Source: Bacteroidales bacterium
GTDB taxonomy: Bacteria > Bacteroidota > Bacteroidia > Bacteroidales > ML635J-15
Direction: 5' to 3'
Assembly (NCBI GenBank): GCA_028696755.1
Contig: JAQVGK010000149.1
Location: 1 to 7,811 of the forward strand
DNA length: 7,811 nt
Positions 1-6,913 of this stretch are shown here, in pieces (within the stretch, counting starts at the first letter, position 1; every line of letters begins with the position of its first letter). The translations under genes were made by a program, and so were the position numbers. The notes under the pieces are model-generated. The model did not search any database. It was not told the DNA's origin and saw only the letters and a list, made by a program, of their open reading frames with translations.

Positions 1-942
1 ATTGGCACAGCTCCCGAAGCACAAAAATTATTGCTGATGTCGGAAGATCCAGAATCTGAAAATATTATTGAAGAAATAAACTGGCTTTCGGCTGCCGAGT
101 TTGCTGATAGCATGGGAGCCGACATAATAAATGTTTCGCTGGGATATCTTGATTTTGATATGCCTGAGTACGATCACACATACGCTCAAATGGATGGAGA
201 AACAGCAATAATTAGTTATGCAGCCTCAGTAGCATCTAGTAAAGGCATGTTGGTAGTGGTAGCTGCAGCAAACAGTGGCGAAGATGAAGTTCACCCCTGG
301 ATAAATGCTCCTGGCGATGCAAAAGACGTGATTACTGCTGGTGCAATTTGGTCGAGCCAAACTTATGCAGCGTTTAGTTCTATTGGTCCAAGTTATGATG
401 GGCGAGTAAAACCCGACTTAGTTGCTATGGGCGCAGGAACTACTAATCAGGAAACTGATGGAAATTACTCTCAGGGCAACGGAACTTCGTTTGCTGCTCC
501 TCTCCTTTCCGGCATGTTTGCTTGTTTGTGGCAACAATTCCCTGAGAAAACTAATTTCGAAATTATGGAAGCTGCAAAACAATCGGCAACTTTATATGGG
601 GAACCATCCATTTATTTAGGCTATGGCATTCCTGATTTTTATCTTGCTTCACAAATTTTAAGCGTTGGAATTGAATCTGTAAAAATTCTTAAACCAGAGA
701 TTTACCCTAATCCCTATTCCGATAATTTTAGTATTAGCATAAAAAATCAGCCAGGCGATTCCATCGTGCTCTTTATAAATGATTTGAGTGGTCGAAAAAA
801 CTATATGTGGATGCAACACACTGCTCTAGAATCTGACTTAACAATTAAAATTAACGAACTAGCAAATCTTAAATCTGGAGTTTATATCGTTACTGTGATA
901 ATAAATCAGGTTCGCTATTCCGAAAAACTTATTAAAAAATAA
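1..942 (+). CDS. Subtilisin-like (S8) serine protease with T9SS C-terminal sorting domain, 5'-truncated by the window edge
   Basis: This is the C-terminal 313 residues of a secreted serine protease; the frame is open from base 1, so the true start lies upstream. The fragment opens with GTAPEA, as in the subtilase core. It carries the oxyanion-hole Asn (fragment residue 91, in AAANSGED) and the nucleophilic Ser (residue 163, in NGTSFAAP). The catalytic Asp and His must lie upstream of the window. From about residue 230 a C-terminal domain begins (PEIYPNPYSDNFSI) and ends SGVYIVTVIINQ...KLIKK, the pattern of T9SS type A sorting domains, so export and surface attachment or release through T9SS is inferred. 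The usual AAGNSG motif reads AAANSG here. xseA follows after one base, so the two are probably co-transcribed. The substrate cannot be told. Confidence 0.93.
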   Translation: MGTAPEAQKLLLMSEDPESENIIEEINWLSAAEFADSMGADIINVSLGYLDFDMPEYDHTYAQMDGETAIISYAASVASSKGMLVVVAAANSGEDEVHPWINAPGDAKDVITAGAIWSSQTYAAFSSIGPSYDGRVKPDLVAMGAGTTNQETDGNYSQGNGTSFAAPLLSGMFACLWQQFPEKTNFEIMEAAKQSATLYGEPSIYLGYGIPDFYLASQILSVGIESVKILKPEIYPNPYSDNFSISIKNQPGDSIVLFINDLSGRKNYMWMQHTALESDLTIKINELANLKSGVYIVTVIINQVRYSEKLIKK

Positions 943-943
943 G

Positions 944-2329
944 ATGCCTGCTCCTACTTTAACATTATTAGAACTTAATAAGCAGATTAAATCTGCTCTT
1001 GATAACGCTTTCGATGCGCCAGTTTGGATAATTGCAGAAATCAATAATCTTAACCTGCATCGTTCTGGCCATTGTTATCTTGAGTTAGTTCAAAAAGCTA
1101 AAGAAAGCGATAAAATTGTGGCTCAGGCACGGGCAACAATCTGGTCAACACAGTACCGATTTATTAGCTCATACTTTCAAACTGTTACAGGTGGCGAGAT
1201 AAAAAAAGGCATGAATGTTCTGGTAAGAGTTAGTGTCGATTTTCACGAATTATACGGTATTTCTTTAAATATTCGTGACATAGACCCATCATATACACTG
1301 GGCGATCTCGAAAAACGAAAAAAAGAAATCATTGAAAAATTGATTTCCGAAGGCGTTTTCGATATGAATAAAAGTCTAGAATTGCCCGCTGTAATAAAAA
1401 ACATAGCAATAATTTCGTCGCCAGGAGCTGCAGGGTACGAGGATTTTATGAATCAGCTTAACAACAACAAATTTGGATATTCGTTTAACACAAGCTTGTT
1501 TGAGGCCGACATGCAGGGAGCAAATACAGAAAATTCCGTGATTACGGCTTTCGAAAGAATTTACGACGGAATAGATTCGTTTGATGTGGCAGTGATTATT
1601 CGCGGAGGAGGATCTAAAAGTGATTTAAGTTATTTCGACAATTATAATATTGCTTATCACATCACTCAGTTTCCAATACCTGTAATTGCAGGAATTGGTC
1701 ACGAGCGCGACGAGTCGGTTGCCGATATGGTTTCGCACACTAAAATGAAAACCCCTACCGCTGTAGCAGGATTTATTGTTGACTATAACCGAATTTTTGA
1801 GTCCGAAGCCGAAGAAGTGTTTAGCTCAATTGTATTTGCCACTCGCGACATTCTGAAAAACAACGAAATGTATCTTTCTGGAATGAGTCTAAACATTTTC
1901 AGAACGAAGGATATACTTGCAAAAAGCAACGAAAGATGCAATGCACATTTCTATAAATTAAAAAACCTTGTTACCAGAAGCTTTTCGGAGAAGGAAAGAG
2001 AGATAAAAGATAAAACTGCAAGGCTAAAACAGGTTCCGCCAAAGCAAATTAACATCGTCAATAGGATTTTAGACACAAATCTGCATCTGATTGCAAAAAG
2101 CTCTCAGCAACTTTTACAAAATCAGAATTTAAAACTTTTATCGCTGGAGCAGGGAATTAGATTGGCAGATCCTCAAAATATTCTTAAACGAGGATTTTCG
2201 ATAACCCGTATAAACGGTAAAACAATCAAATCGGCAAAAGACATTAAGCAAGGCGACGAACTTGAGACAATAATTAATGATAATCGCATAACCAGTAAAG
2301 TTCTGAAAAATGAAATCAGGAAAGATTAA
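944..2329 (+). CDS. xseA: Exodeoxyribonuclease VII large subunit
   Basis: Catalytic subunit of exonuclease VII, the cytoplasmic metal-independent nuclease that degrades single-stranded DNA from both ends in repair. At 461 residues it is close to full family length (E. coli about 456). Residues 5-115 form the N-terminal OB-fold DNA-binding domain (start LTLLELNKQIKSALDNAF). The catalytic domain carries SSPGAAGYEDF (158-168), RGGGS (220-224) and GIGHERDESVAD (250-261). By alignment from memory, D167, R220, H253 and D256 match the catalytic D155, R205, H238 and D241 of the E. coli enzyme. A helical region (about 280-400) leads to the conserved tail DPQNILKRGFSI (409-420). The ATG at 944 puts the family N-terminus in register. 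The partner gene xseB, often directly downstream, is absent here; the next gene encodes an outer-membrane protein. Confidence 0.97.
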   Translation: MPAPTLTLLELNKQIKSALDNAFDAPVWIIAEINNLNLHRSGHCYLELVQKAKESDKIVAQARATIWSTQYRFISSYFQTVTGGEIKKGMNVLVRVSVDFHELYGISLNIRDIDPSYTLGDLEKRKKEIIEKLISEGVFDMNKSLELPAVIKNIAIISSPGAAGYEDFMNQLNNNKFGYSFNTSLFEADMQGANTENSVITAFERIYDGIDSFDVAVIIRGGGSKSDLSYFDNYNIAYHITQFPIPVIAGIGHERDESVADMVSHTKMKTPTAVAGFIVDYNRIFESEAEEVFSSIVFATRDILKNNEMYLSGMSLNIFRTKDILAKSNERCNAHFYKLKNLVTRSFSEKEREIKDKTARLKQVPPKQINIVNRILDTNLHLIAKSSQQLLQNQNLKLLSLEQGIRLADPQNILKRGFSITRINGKTIKSAKDIKQGDELETIINDNRITSKVLKNEIRKD

Positions 2330-3023
2330 ATTTATTTTGCTCACCATATTTGTAATTTTCTTTGCAGCTGAATCGTTTGCATGGAAGGCTAAGTCGGACA
2401 CCACTTTATATGTTTCGCCTTGGGGTGGAGCGTCTTATGCAAATATCATGGGATATACAAATCCGACATATTCGTTTACAGATTGGAGTGCTGGAATAGA
2501 TGTGGAATACAAATTCACTCAAGAAATTGCATTAAAGTCAGGCATTTCGTTAATTAACAAAGGATTTAAAATTAATAATGAATATTTTGATGTTTTAGGC
2601 GGTTCGATTGGAGAATACCCGACCACTCATCAGTATAGATATCTGACAATTCCGTTCAAAGGAGTTTATAATTTTGGTAAGCGCAAATTCAATGTCTGGA
2701 TTGCAGCCGGATTCAATATCGGGTTCCTCACAAAACAACACAGTTTTGCAAATCTGCCATCATCGTCAAATGGTGTAGATGTTAATCCTTTTGATTTTGA
2801 CAACTCAGCGATTTATAAAAATATAAACTTATCTTTCGTTGCAGGACTTGGTGTAGAATATAAATTAAAACCAAACATTATTGTTTTTAGCGAAATAACC
2901 TTAGATAAAGGATTGACAGAAATTTTAAAGCTAGATTCCGACTATATGCTTAAACATAAAGGATATTACGCTGGGATTGGATTAAAATTTGGTATTCCAC
3001 TGATTTTTAGTGTTGCGGAGTAA
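2310..3023 (+). CDS. Outer-membrane beta-barrel protein, PorT-like family
   Basis: A 237-residue exported protein of unknown specific role. Residues 1-24 form a signal peptide: a Lys-rich start (MKSGKIK), a hydrophobic stretch ILLTIFVIFFAA, and a likely cleavage after SFA. The mature part alternates short amphipathic strands and turns. It includes YVSPWGGASYANIMG, the YRYLTIPFKGVYNF segment typical of Bacteroidota PorT/OMP_b-brl_2 proteins (about 109-122), then VWIAAGFNIGFL and a terminal strand GYYAGIGLKFGIPLIF. An 8-10-stranded outer-membrane barrel is inferred. The start overlaps the end of xseA by 20 bases in another frame, implying coupling to the upstream genes. PorT itself serves T9SS and a T9SS cargo gene sits two genes upstream, but this fold is common in Bacteroidota, so calling it a T9SS component would be unsafe. 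Confidence 0.88.
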   Translation: MKSGKIKFILLTIFVIFFAAESFAWKAKSDTTLYVSPWGGASYANIMGYTNPTYSFTDWSAGIDVEYKFTQEIALKSGISLINKGFKINNEYFDVLGGSIGEYPTTHQYRYLTIPFKGVYNFGKRKFNVWIAAGFNIGFLTKQHSFANLPSSSNGVDVNPFDFDNSAIYKNINLSFVAGLGVEYKLKPNIIVFSEITLDKGLTEILKLDSDYMLKHKGYYAGIGLKFGIPLIFSVAE

Positions 3024-3075
3024 TTTTCAAAGTCACAGGCAACAAAATCAATTGACAGCAATTATATTGATATAA

Positions 3076-3090
3076 TTTTTTGCTGGCGCC
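3076..3090 (+). repeat. Partial extra copy of the inverted-repeat inner arm
   Basis: TTTTTTGCTGGCGCC closely matches the inner part of the left arm of the adjacent palindrome (TTTTGCTGACGCC at 3118-3130), with one G/A difference over 13 bases. It lies about 40 bases upstream in the same orientation. It could pair with the right arm (3143-3155) as an alternative, weaker stem, or be a decayed second unit of the same repeat family. Confidence 0.55.
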
Positions 3091-3101
3091 TTCTTAAATT
3101 A

Positions 3102-3171
3102 AACGCGAATTAGCGAATTTTGCTGACGCCAATAATTATTTAGGCGTCAGCAAAATTCGCTAATTCGCGTT
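3102..3171. repeat. Perfect 29-bp inverted repeat between convergent genes, possible bidirectional terminator
   Basis: The left arm (3102-3130) and right arm (3143-3171) are exact reverse complements over 29 bases, separated by a 12-base AT-rich loop (3131-3142). The inner stem is GC-richer (GCTGACGCC / GGCGTCAGC); the outer part contains CGCGAATTAGCG. It sits in the 251-base gap between two gene sets that converge here, so it could end transcription from both sides. No clear run of T follows the arms, so a simple intrinsic terminator is not certain. The length and exactness of the arms also suit a dispersed intergenic repeat. I see no gene in the rest of 3024-3274. Confidence 0.85.
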
Positions 3172-3274
3172 CAAAATATTGTTTATAATTAGTAGTTCGC
3201 CAACAATTATTGACACGAAAGTATGCCTAACAATATCAATCAATTCAAATTTCTGATGCATTTAGTCGGAGTAA

Positions 3275-4357
3275 TTACGCTTTCTTCCGAATTTTCAATT
3301 TCTGTCCAATTTGTAAGCTCGAAGGATTAGCGATTCCGTTAAGTTTCATAATTCCATCAACAGTTGTTCCTGGAAACTTTTTGGAAATACCATAAGGAGT
3401 ATCCCCAGCTTTAACAACATAATATTCGTAAGCAGGGTCTTCCTTTGTTTCGGTTTTTACGGGTTTATTTGGTGATGAGCTAACTCCGGCCAATCTTTGC
3501 TTATCGTCGGTAGTCATATTATTAACATCTTTGTAAGTGGACACAAGCTCATTTTTTACATAAATCTTCAGATTCTGACCTATCGACAAACGAGTCGAAC
3601 CCATTCCGTTCCATGCCATAATCTCATTTACCGTAACTTTGTACCACGAAGCAATTAGTCCAAGCATATCACCTGATTTCACAGTATAGGTAAGCATAGT
3701 TGTCCCAGCAGGTTGCTCGGCGCTAATAACAGCACAAGTTTGCTCCTTATAAATATCATCATTTTTATAGCGATAAATTTTCATCAGGCTGTCGTTCCAT
3801 TGACGAAGATAAAACTCATCTGGCAATCTGTTGGCGAAAAGATATCTATTGACATAATACGAATGATCGACAAAATTCTCGATTACCAAACCAGCATGAC
3901 TAGCAGAGTGAATAAAAATAAACGAACCTGGTACTTTTTCGATTACCATTCCGACATGACCGATAGTATTATCATAAGCTGCGCGTGTTTTAAAATAAAC
4001 TAAATCACCAGGCTGTACACTGTCCAGAGGAATAATATCGCCCATCACACTTGTAGCACTTGGCACGCGAGGCAAAGGCAGATTAAAATGTCGATGTATA
4101 TGAAACACAAAACCACTGCAATCAAATCCTGCTGGAGTTATTCCACCATAACGATATTTTAATCCGACAAATGTTTTACCGTAATCAATTATTGAGTCAA
4201 TTAACATCGCTCTTACACGCTTTACAGAATCGAGATCTGCATATTTGTCAATTTTTATCGTATCTGAAATCGCCAGAGTATCGCGAGTCTGCGGAAAGGC
4301 CATTTTCCCCAAAAGGAGGAAAAATGAAATGGCCAATATAATTTTTACTTTCTTCAT
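3275..4357 (-). CDS. Exported NlpC/P60 peptidoglycan hydrolase with two C-terminal LysM domains
   Basis: A 360-residue cell-wall hydrolase, inferred to be a gamma-D-glutamyl-diamino-acid endopeptidase cutting peptidoglycan stem peptides in the periplasm. Residues 1-23 are a signal peptide (MKKVKIILAISFFLLLG...AFPQ) with no lipobox Cys. The NlpC/P60 domain spans about 52-178: GLKYRYGGITPAGFDCSGFV with catalytic Cys80, PGDLVYFK, IGHVGMV with His134, and FIFIHSASHAG with the third polar residue His150. Two LysM peptidoglycan-binding domains follow, at about 222-267 (YTVKSGDMLGLIASWY) and 311-357 (YYVVKAGDTPYGISKKF), joined by a Ser/Lys/Thr-rich linker. The ATG shares four bases with the TGA of the upstream lipoprotein hydrolase, so the two are translationally coupled. 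All catalytic residues are present and the gene appears intact. Confidence 0.95.
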   Translation of the reverse strand: MKKVKIILAISFFLLLGKMAFPQTRDTLAISDTIKIDKYADLDSVKRVRAMLIDSIIDYGKTFVGLKYRYGGITPAGFDCSGFVFHIHRHFNLPLPRVPSATSVMGDIIPLDSVQPGDLVYFKTRAAYDNTIGHVGMVIEKVPGSFIFIHSASHAGLVIENFVDHSYYVNRYLFANRLPDEFYLRQWNDSLMKIYRYKNDDIYKEQTCAVISAEQPAGTTMLTYTVKSGDMLGLIASWYKVTVNEIMAWNGMGSTRLSIGQNLKIYVKNELVSTYKDVNNMTTDDKQRLAGVSSSPNKPVKTETKEDPAYEYYVVKAGDTPYGISKKFPGTTVDGIMKLNGIANPSSLQIGQKLKIRKKA

Positions 4358-4941
4358 TTTAATCCAAGTGTTTCTTTTTTAAACCTCGTTGCGAAAAGGT
4401 AACGAGTTTTCCAATAATCATATTGTTCTATATTATTAATCATAACACCTTTGCTGGTGGCATGAATAAAACTAAAGCTATCACCATTTCGCTCTACAAC
4501 AAGAGCCACATGCCCAATTTCCATTGAGTTAATGTTGCTTCCCTTAAAATAAACCAAATCGCCAGGTCTAATATCCTTATAATCAACTTTATTGCTAATT
4601 TCGGCCATATCTGCTGGCATTCGTGGAATTTTCACCCCAAAACTACTGAATAAGAACTGAACAAATCCACTACAATCAAATCCATCAGGAGTTGTACCAC
4701 CGTATTTATATGGTGTTCCAATGTACTTTTCAGAAAAATTAATAATTGAGTCGAGTAATTTTTGCTCATCTGTAAAAAGAGCATTTTTATTTGGTTTATC
4801 TTTATCGGCTGCATCAATTACAGTTTCGGAATTATCCACCGAATAAACAACTTCTTCGCTTATATATGTTCTCTTAACGCATGATGAGAGCGCGAAGAAT
4901 AGCAAAATGCAGGCAAATAAATATGTCTTTTTAAACATCAT
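4354..4941 (-). CDS. NlpC/P60 family lipoprotein peptidoglycan hydrolase
   Basis: A 195-residue lipoprotein with one NlpC/P60 cysteine peptidase domain, like the Spr/MepS type in size and layout. Residues 1-20 form a lipoprotein signal (FACILLFFALSS) ending at lipobox Cys21, so membrane anchoring is expected. After a polar linker the catalytic domain (about 62-188) shows GTPYKYGGTTPDGFDCSGFV with Cys90, PGDLVYFKG, IGHVALV with His144, and FSFIHATSKG with His160. The likely role is trimming peptidoglycan peptides during growth. It is first in a two-gene unit with the LysM-bearing paralogue, and the two share the same core (YGG.TP.GFDCSGFV, PGDLVYFK, YLFA.R), suggesting an old duplication. Two ATGs lie in tandem (4941 and 4938); either could be the start. 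Confidence 0.94.
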   Translation of the reverse strand: MMFKKTYLFACILLFFALSSCVKRTYISEEVVYSVDNSETVIDAADKDKPNKNALFTDEQKLLDSIINFSEKYIGTPYKYGGTTPDGFDCSGFVQFLFSSFGVKIPRMPADMAEISNKVDYKDIRPGDLVYFKGSNINSMEIGHVALVVERNGDSFSFIHATSKGVMINNIEQYDYWKTRYLFATRFKKETLGLK

Positions 4942-4946
4942 CTTTG

Positions 4947-4954
4947 CAAAAATA
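4947..4954 (-). promoter_or_regulatory. Candidate Bacteroidota -7 box for the NlpC/P60 pair
   Basis: Read on the minus strand this is TATTTTTG, matching the TAnnTTTG consensus recognised by the Bacteroidota primary sigma factor. No good TTTG -33 element sits at the expected 19-21 base spacing. The box is only 5 bases from the first ATG, so the transcript would be nearly leaderless. In so AT-rich a stretch a chance match is quite possible. Confidence 0.28.
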
Positions 4955-5018
4955 AAAAATACTGAATCAATCTGGCGTATAATGTTAAATAAAATACTAG
5001 AATTTTTAAAAATTTGCT

Positions 5019-5026
5019 TAGTTTTG
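5019..5026 (+). promoter_or_regulatory. Candidate Bacteroidota -7 box for the acyltransferase operon
   Basis: TAGTTTTG matches TAnnTTTG exactly and lies 20 bases before the ATG at 5047, which would give a leader of roughly 14 bases. A -33 TTTG at the normal spacing is not visible. If the box is real, the in-frame TTG at 5014 lies upstream of the transcript start and cannot be the start codon, which supports 5047. Confidence 0.45.
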
Positions 5027-5046
5027 TACTCAAACGCTTTGCGAAG

Positions 5047-5928
5047 ATGAAGTTATTAGAGTTTATAGCATTCAGGATTCTGGTTATTTCTTTCAGAATT
5101 ACTCCATTCTGGAAAGTCTATTTTTTATCAGATTTCCTTTATTTTTTACTTTATCATATTTTTAAATACAGACGCAAAGTAGTTTTTGAAAATATCAGAA
5201 ATTCTTTTCCACAGAAATCAGATAAAGAAATAGAAAAGATAGGCCGAAAATTTTATCGTCATTTATCAGATATTACTTTAGAATCTGTTAAGAGCATGAC
5301 AATGAGTTATCGAAATTTAAGCAAAAGATATATTGTCAAGAATTCGGAACTTGCGAATACATACTTCGATCAGGGAAAATCGGTTTTGTGTCTAACCAGT
5401 CATTATGGGAACTGGGAATACGGAATTTTGGCAACGGATAGCGCAATAAAACATCAGGCAATCGCACTTTATCTGCCGTTGACAAATAAGCACAGCGAAG
5501 AATATGGTCTAAAAAGACGAAGAAGGTTTGGAATGAAAATGGTTGCTGTTCAAGAAACAAAATCTATTTTTGAGAAACAACCCGAAATACCTGTGGCTAT
5601 AATTATGGCTGCCGACCAAAGTCCATCTAATCTAGAAAGAGCTATTTGGACTAATTTCTTAAATCGGGAAACTCCTTGTCTGCATGGACCAGAAGCATAC
5701 GCCCATAAAACTGGATTACCAGTTCTTTATCTCAAAATATCGAAACTACGAAGAGGATTTTACAGTCTCGAATTTGAAAAACTTATTGAGAACCCATCTG
5801 ACCATGCTCCAGGAGAAATAACAAAATTATATTTCGAGCGCTTGGAGCAAGATATAATTAATCAACCAGAGTATTGGCTATGGTCGCACCGAAGGTGGAA
5901 ATACACAAAAGATTCTTTAAAAAATTAA
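5047..5928 (+). CDS. LpxL/HtrB-like lysophospholipid (lipid A) acyltransferase
   Basis: A 293-residue inner-membrane acyltransferase of the late lipid A acylation family, which moves an acyl chain from acyl-carrier protein onto a lipid A precursor on the cytoplasmic face. The N-terminus is a hydrophobic anchor (about residues 4-40), followed by FENIRNSFPQKSDKEI, typical of the family. The HX4(D/E) catalytic motif is SHYGNWE with His119 and Glu124. Further family blocks are ADQSPSNLERAIWTNFLNR and GPEAYAHKTGLPVLYL, where substrate and acyl-donor binding residues usually lie, and the ending QPEYWLWSHRRWK. I chose the ATG at 5047; an in-frame TTG at 5014 would add 11 residues but lies before a probable -7 box. 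The metallo-hydrolase gene begins 4 bases after the stop. The exact acceptor (lipid A or another lipid such as an aminolipid) is not settled by sequence. Confidence 0.92.
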   Translation: MKLLEFIAFRILVISFRITPFWKVYFLSDFLYFLLYHIFKYRRKVVFENIRNSFPQKSDKEIEKIGRKFYRHLSDITLESVKSMTMSYRNLSKRYIVKNSELANTYFDQGKSVLCLTSHYGNWEYGILATDSAIKHQAIALYLPLTNKHSEEYGLKRRRRFGMKMVAVQETKSIFEKQPEIPVAIIMAADQSPSNLERAIWTNFLNRETPCLHGPEAYAHKTGLPVLYLKISKLRRGFYSLEFEKLIENPSDHAPGEITKLYFERLEQDIINQPEYWLWSHRRWKYTKDSLKN

Positions 5929-5932
5929 AAAT

Positions 5933-6571
5933 ATGGCAAAGCTTAAACGATTTGTATTTAACGATTTTCAAACTAATTGCTACATCTTGTACGATAATTC
6001 TTATGAAGCTGTAATTATTGACGGAGGAGCAAATTCACATTCTGAGTTAAAGCAGATTCATGATTTCATCGAAGAGAATCATCTTATACCAAAGTATATT
6101 ATGAATACGCACGGGCATCTCGATCATGTTTGCGGGAATTATTATTTAGAATCGCATTTCCGCATTCCAATTCTAATGAACTTTGAAGATAATTTTCTAA
6201 TCGACAATTCGTTAATGCTTGCCGAGAAATTTGGCTATACAATTGAACAACCGCCGCGGCCTGATAAAAACATTAAGGATCACGAAATATTAAAATTCGG
6301 CGATACAAAAATTCAGGTAATTGCGTGCCCCGGACATAGTCCAGGCGGTGTAGCTTTTTATGTTCCAGAAGATGGAATACTTATTACTGGCGACACTATT
6401 TTCATGGAAAGTGTTGGTAGAGTTGATTTACCTGGTGGAAACTACGATCAACTTATGGAAAGTATAATTAAACGCATTTTCACATTACCTAACGAAACTA
6501 TCATTTATCCTGGACATGGACCAGATACTACAGTTGGTGATGAGAAAAAATATAATCCATTTTTCAATTAA
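5933..6571 (+). CDS. Metallo-beta-lactamase-fold hydrolase, glyoxalase II-like
   Basis: A 212-residue cytoplasmic binuclear zinc hydrolase with no signal peptide. All expected metal ligands are visible: THGHLDH (His60, His62, Asp64, His65), PGHSPGG (His135), GDTIF (Asp154) and YPGHGPDTT (His195). The S.GR.DLPGG block after GDTIF is typical of the glyoxalase II-like subgroup that splits thioesters such as hydroxyacylglutathione. The protein lacks the longer C-terminal domain of classical glyoxalase II (about 250 residues), so the substrate may differ; many Bacteroidota carry this short form with no assigned role. It follows the acyltransferase by 4 bases and is probably in the same transcript, though a functional link is not obvious. 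The last four codons and stop lie inside a hairpin. Confidence 0.95.
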   Translation: MAKLKRFVFNDFQTNCYILYDNSYEAVIIDGGANSHSELKQIHDFIEENHLIPKYIMNTHGHLDHVCGNYYLESHFRIPILMNFEDNFLIDNSLMLAEKFGYTIEQPPRPDKNIKDHEILKFGDTKIQVIACPGHSPGGVAFYVPEDGILITGDTIFMESVGRVDLPGGNYDQLMESIIKRIFTLPNETIIYPGHGPDTTVGDEKKYNPFFN

Positions 6572-6602
6572 AAATTGTAACAATTTTTTAATTGAAAAAT
6601 GG
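6557..6602 (+). terminator. AT-rich hairpin spanning the hydrolase stop codon, probable terminator
   Basis: Arms 6557-6577 and 6581-6602 are reverse complements over 21 bases with one bulged base, around the 3-base loop TAA. The stem contains the last four codons and the TAA stop (6569-6571). There is no T tract after the stem (GGAAAATCAC follows), but the ascending arm has its own T run. A terminator for the acyltransferase-hydrolase unit is the simplest reading; mRNA 3' end protection is an alternative. Confidence 0.55.
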
Positions 6603-6736
6603 AAAATCACAAAATCCAAATCACAAATTACAAAACACAACAACTGCAAAATCTGCTATTACAGATTTGATTTCAGAAATAATGAAAATTAATTAATTGC
6701 AATTCAATGTCGTTTAGTTTAGGCTTTCCCTAATAT

Positions 6737-6756
6737 AATTTACTGGAATTTACTGG
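6737..6756 (+). repeat. Tandem duplication of a 10-bp unit
   Basis: AATTTACTGG occurs twice head to tail (6737-6746 and 6747-6756), inside the left half of the nested-repeat element and with no counterpart in the right half. It is probably a replication slippage product. Confidence 0.7.
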
Positions 6757-6840
6757 TAAAATTAATCCATCGATAAAATGTTAATGTCCTCTGGACAAAG
6801 GAGTGATTCTAGCTGTTGATTGATTTTTACTGACGTTGAA

Positions 6841-6852
6841 GCCCTAACGGGC
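6841..6852. repeat. GCCC-TAAC-GGGC mini-hairpin in the element core
   Basis: A 4-bp GC stem around a TAAC loop, next to the D arm at the start of the core. Together with the GTCC-NNN-GGAC boxes it gives the element a series of short GC-rich hairpins in AT-rich DNA, as in REP-type repeats. The core also holds CGATTTGC (6873-6880) facing GCAATCG (6899-6905), a further imperfect stem. Confidence 0.5.
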
Positions 6853-6913
6853 TAAGAAGCGGATTTTAATTCCGATTTGCAATATACAATGACGTGCAGC
6901 AATCGCATTCGCG

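Noticed and set aside
422..619. Plus-strand open frame of 65 codons
   Set aside because: It lies in another frame of the S8 protease, across the catalytic Ser region, and has no recognisable domain.
859..1044. Minus-strand open frame of 61 codons across the protease/xseA junction
   Set aside because: It is antisense to two well-supported genes, with no domain and no plausible start context.
2138..2404. Minus-strand open frame of 88 codons, considered as a displaced xseB
   Set aside because: The translation has no XseB-like helical motif, is Cys/Phe-rich, and is antisense to xseA and the barrel gene.
2310..3023. Barrel gene as the true T9SS protein PorT
   Set aside because: The PorT/OMP_b-brl_2 fold is widespread in Bacteroidota with varied roles; proximity to one T9SS cargo gene is not enough.
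3713..4003. Plus-strand open frame of 96 codons
   Set aside because: It is antisense to the catalytic domain of the LysM-bearing NlpC/P60 gene, whose active-site residues are all intact; composition is shadow-like.
4632..4817. Minus-strand open frame of 61 codons
   Set aside because: It is an alternative frame inside the NlpC/P60 lipoprotein gene, with no domain.
5014..5046. TTG start at 5014 for the acyltransferase
   Set aside because: It would overlap a perfect TAnnTTTG box, and the 11 added residues are not part of the family core; the ATG at 5047 is preferred.
5336..5560. Minus-strand open frame of 74 codons
   Set aside because: It is antisense to the catalytic motif region of the acyltransferase and has no recognisable features.
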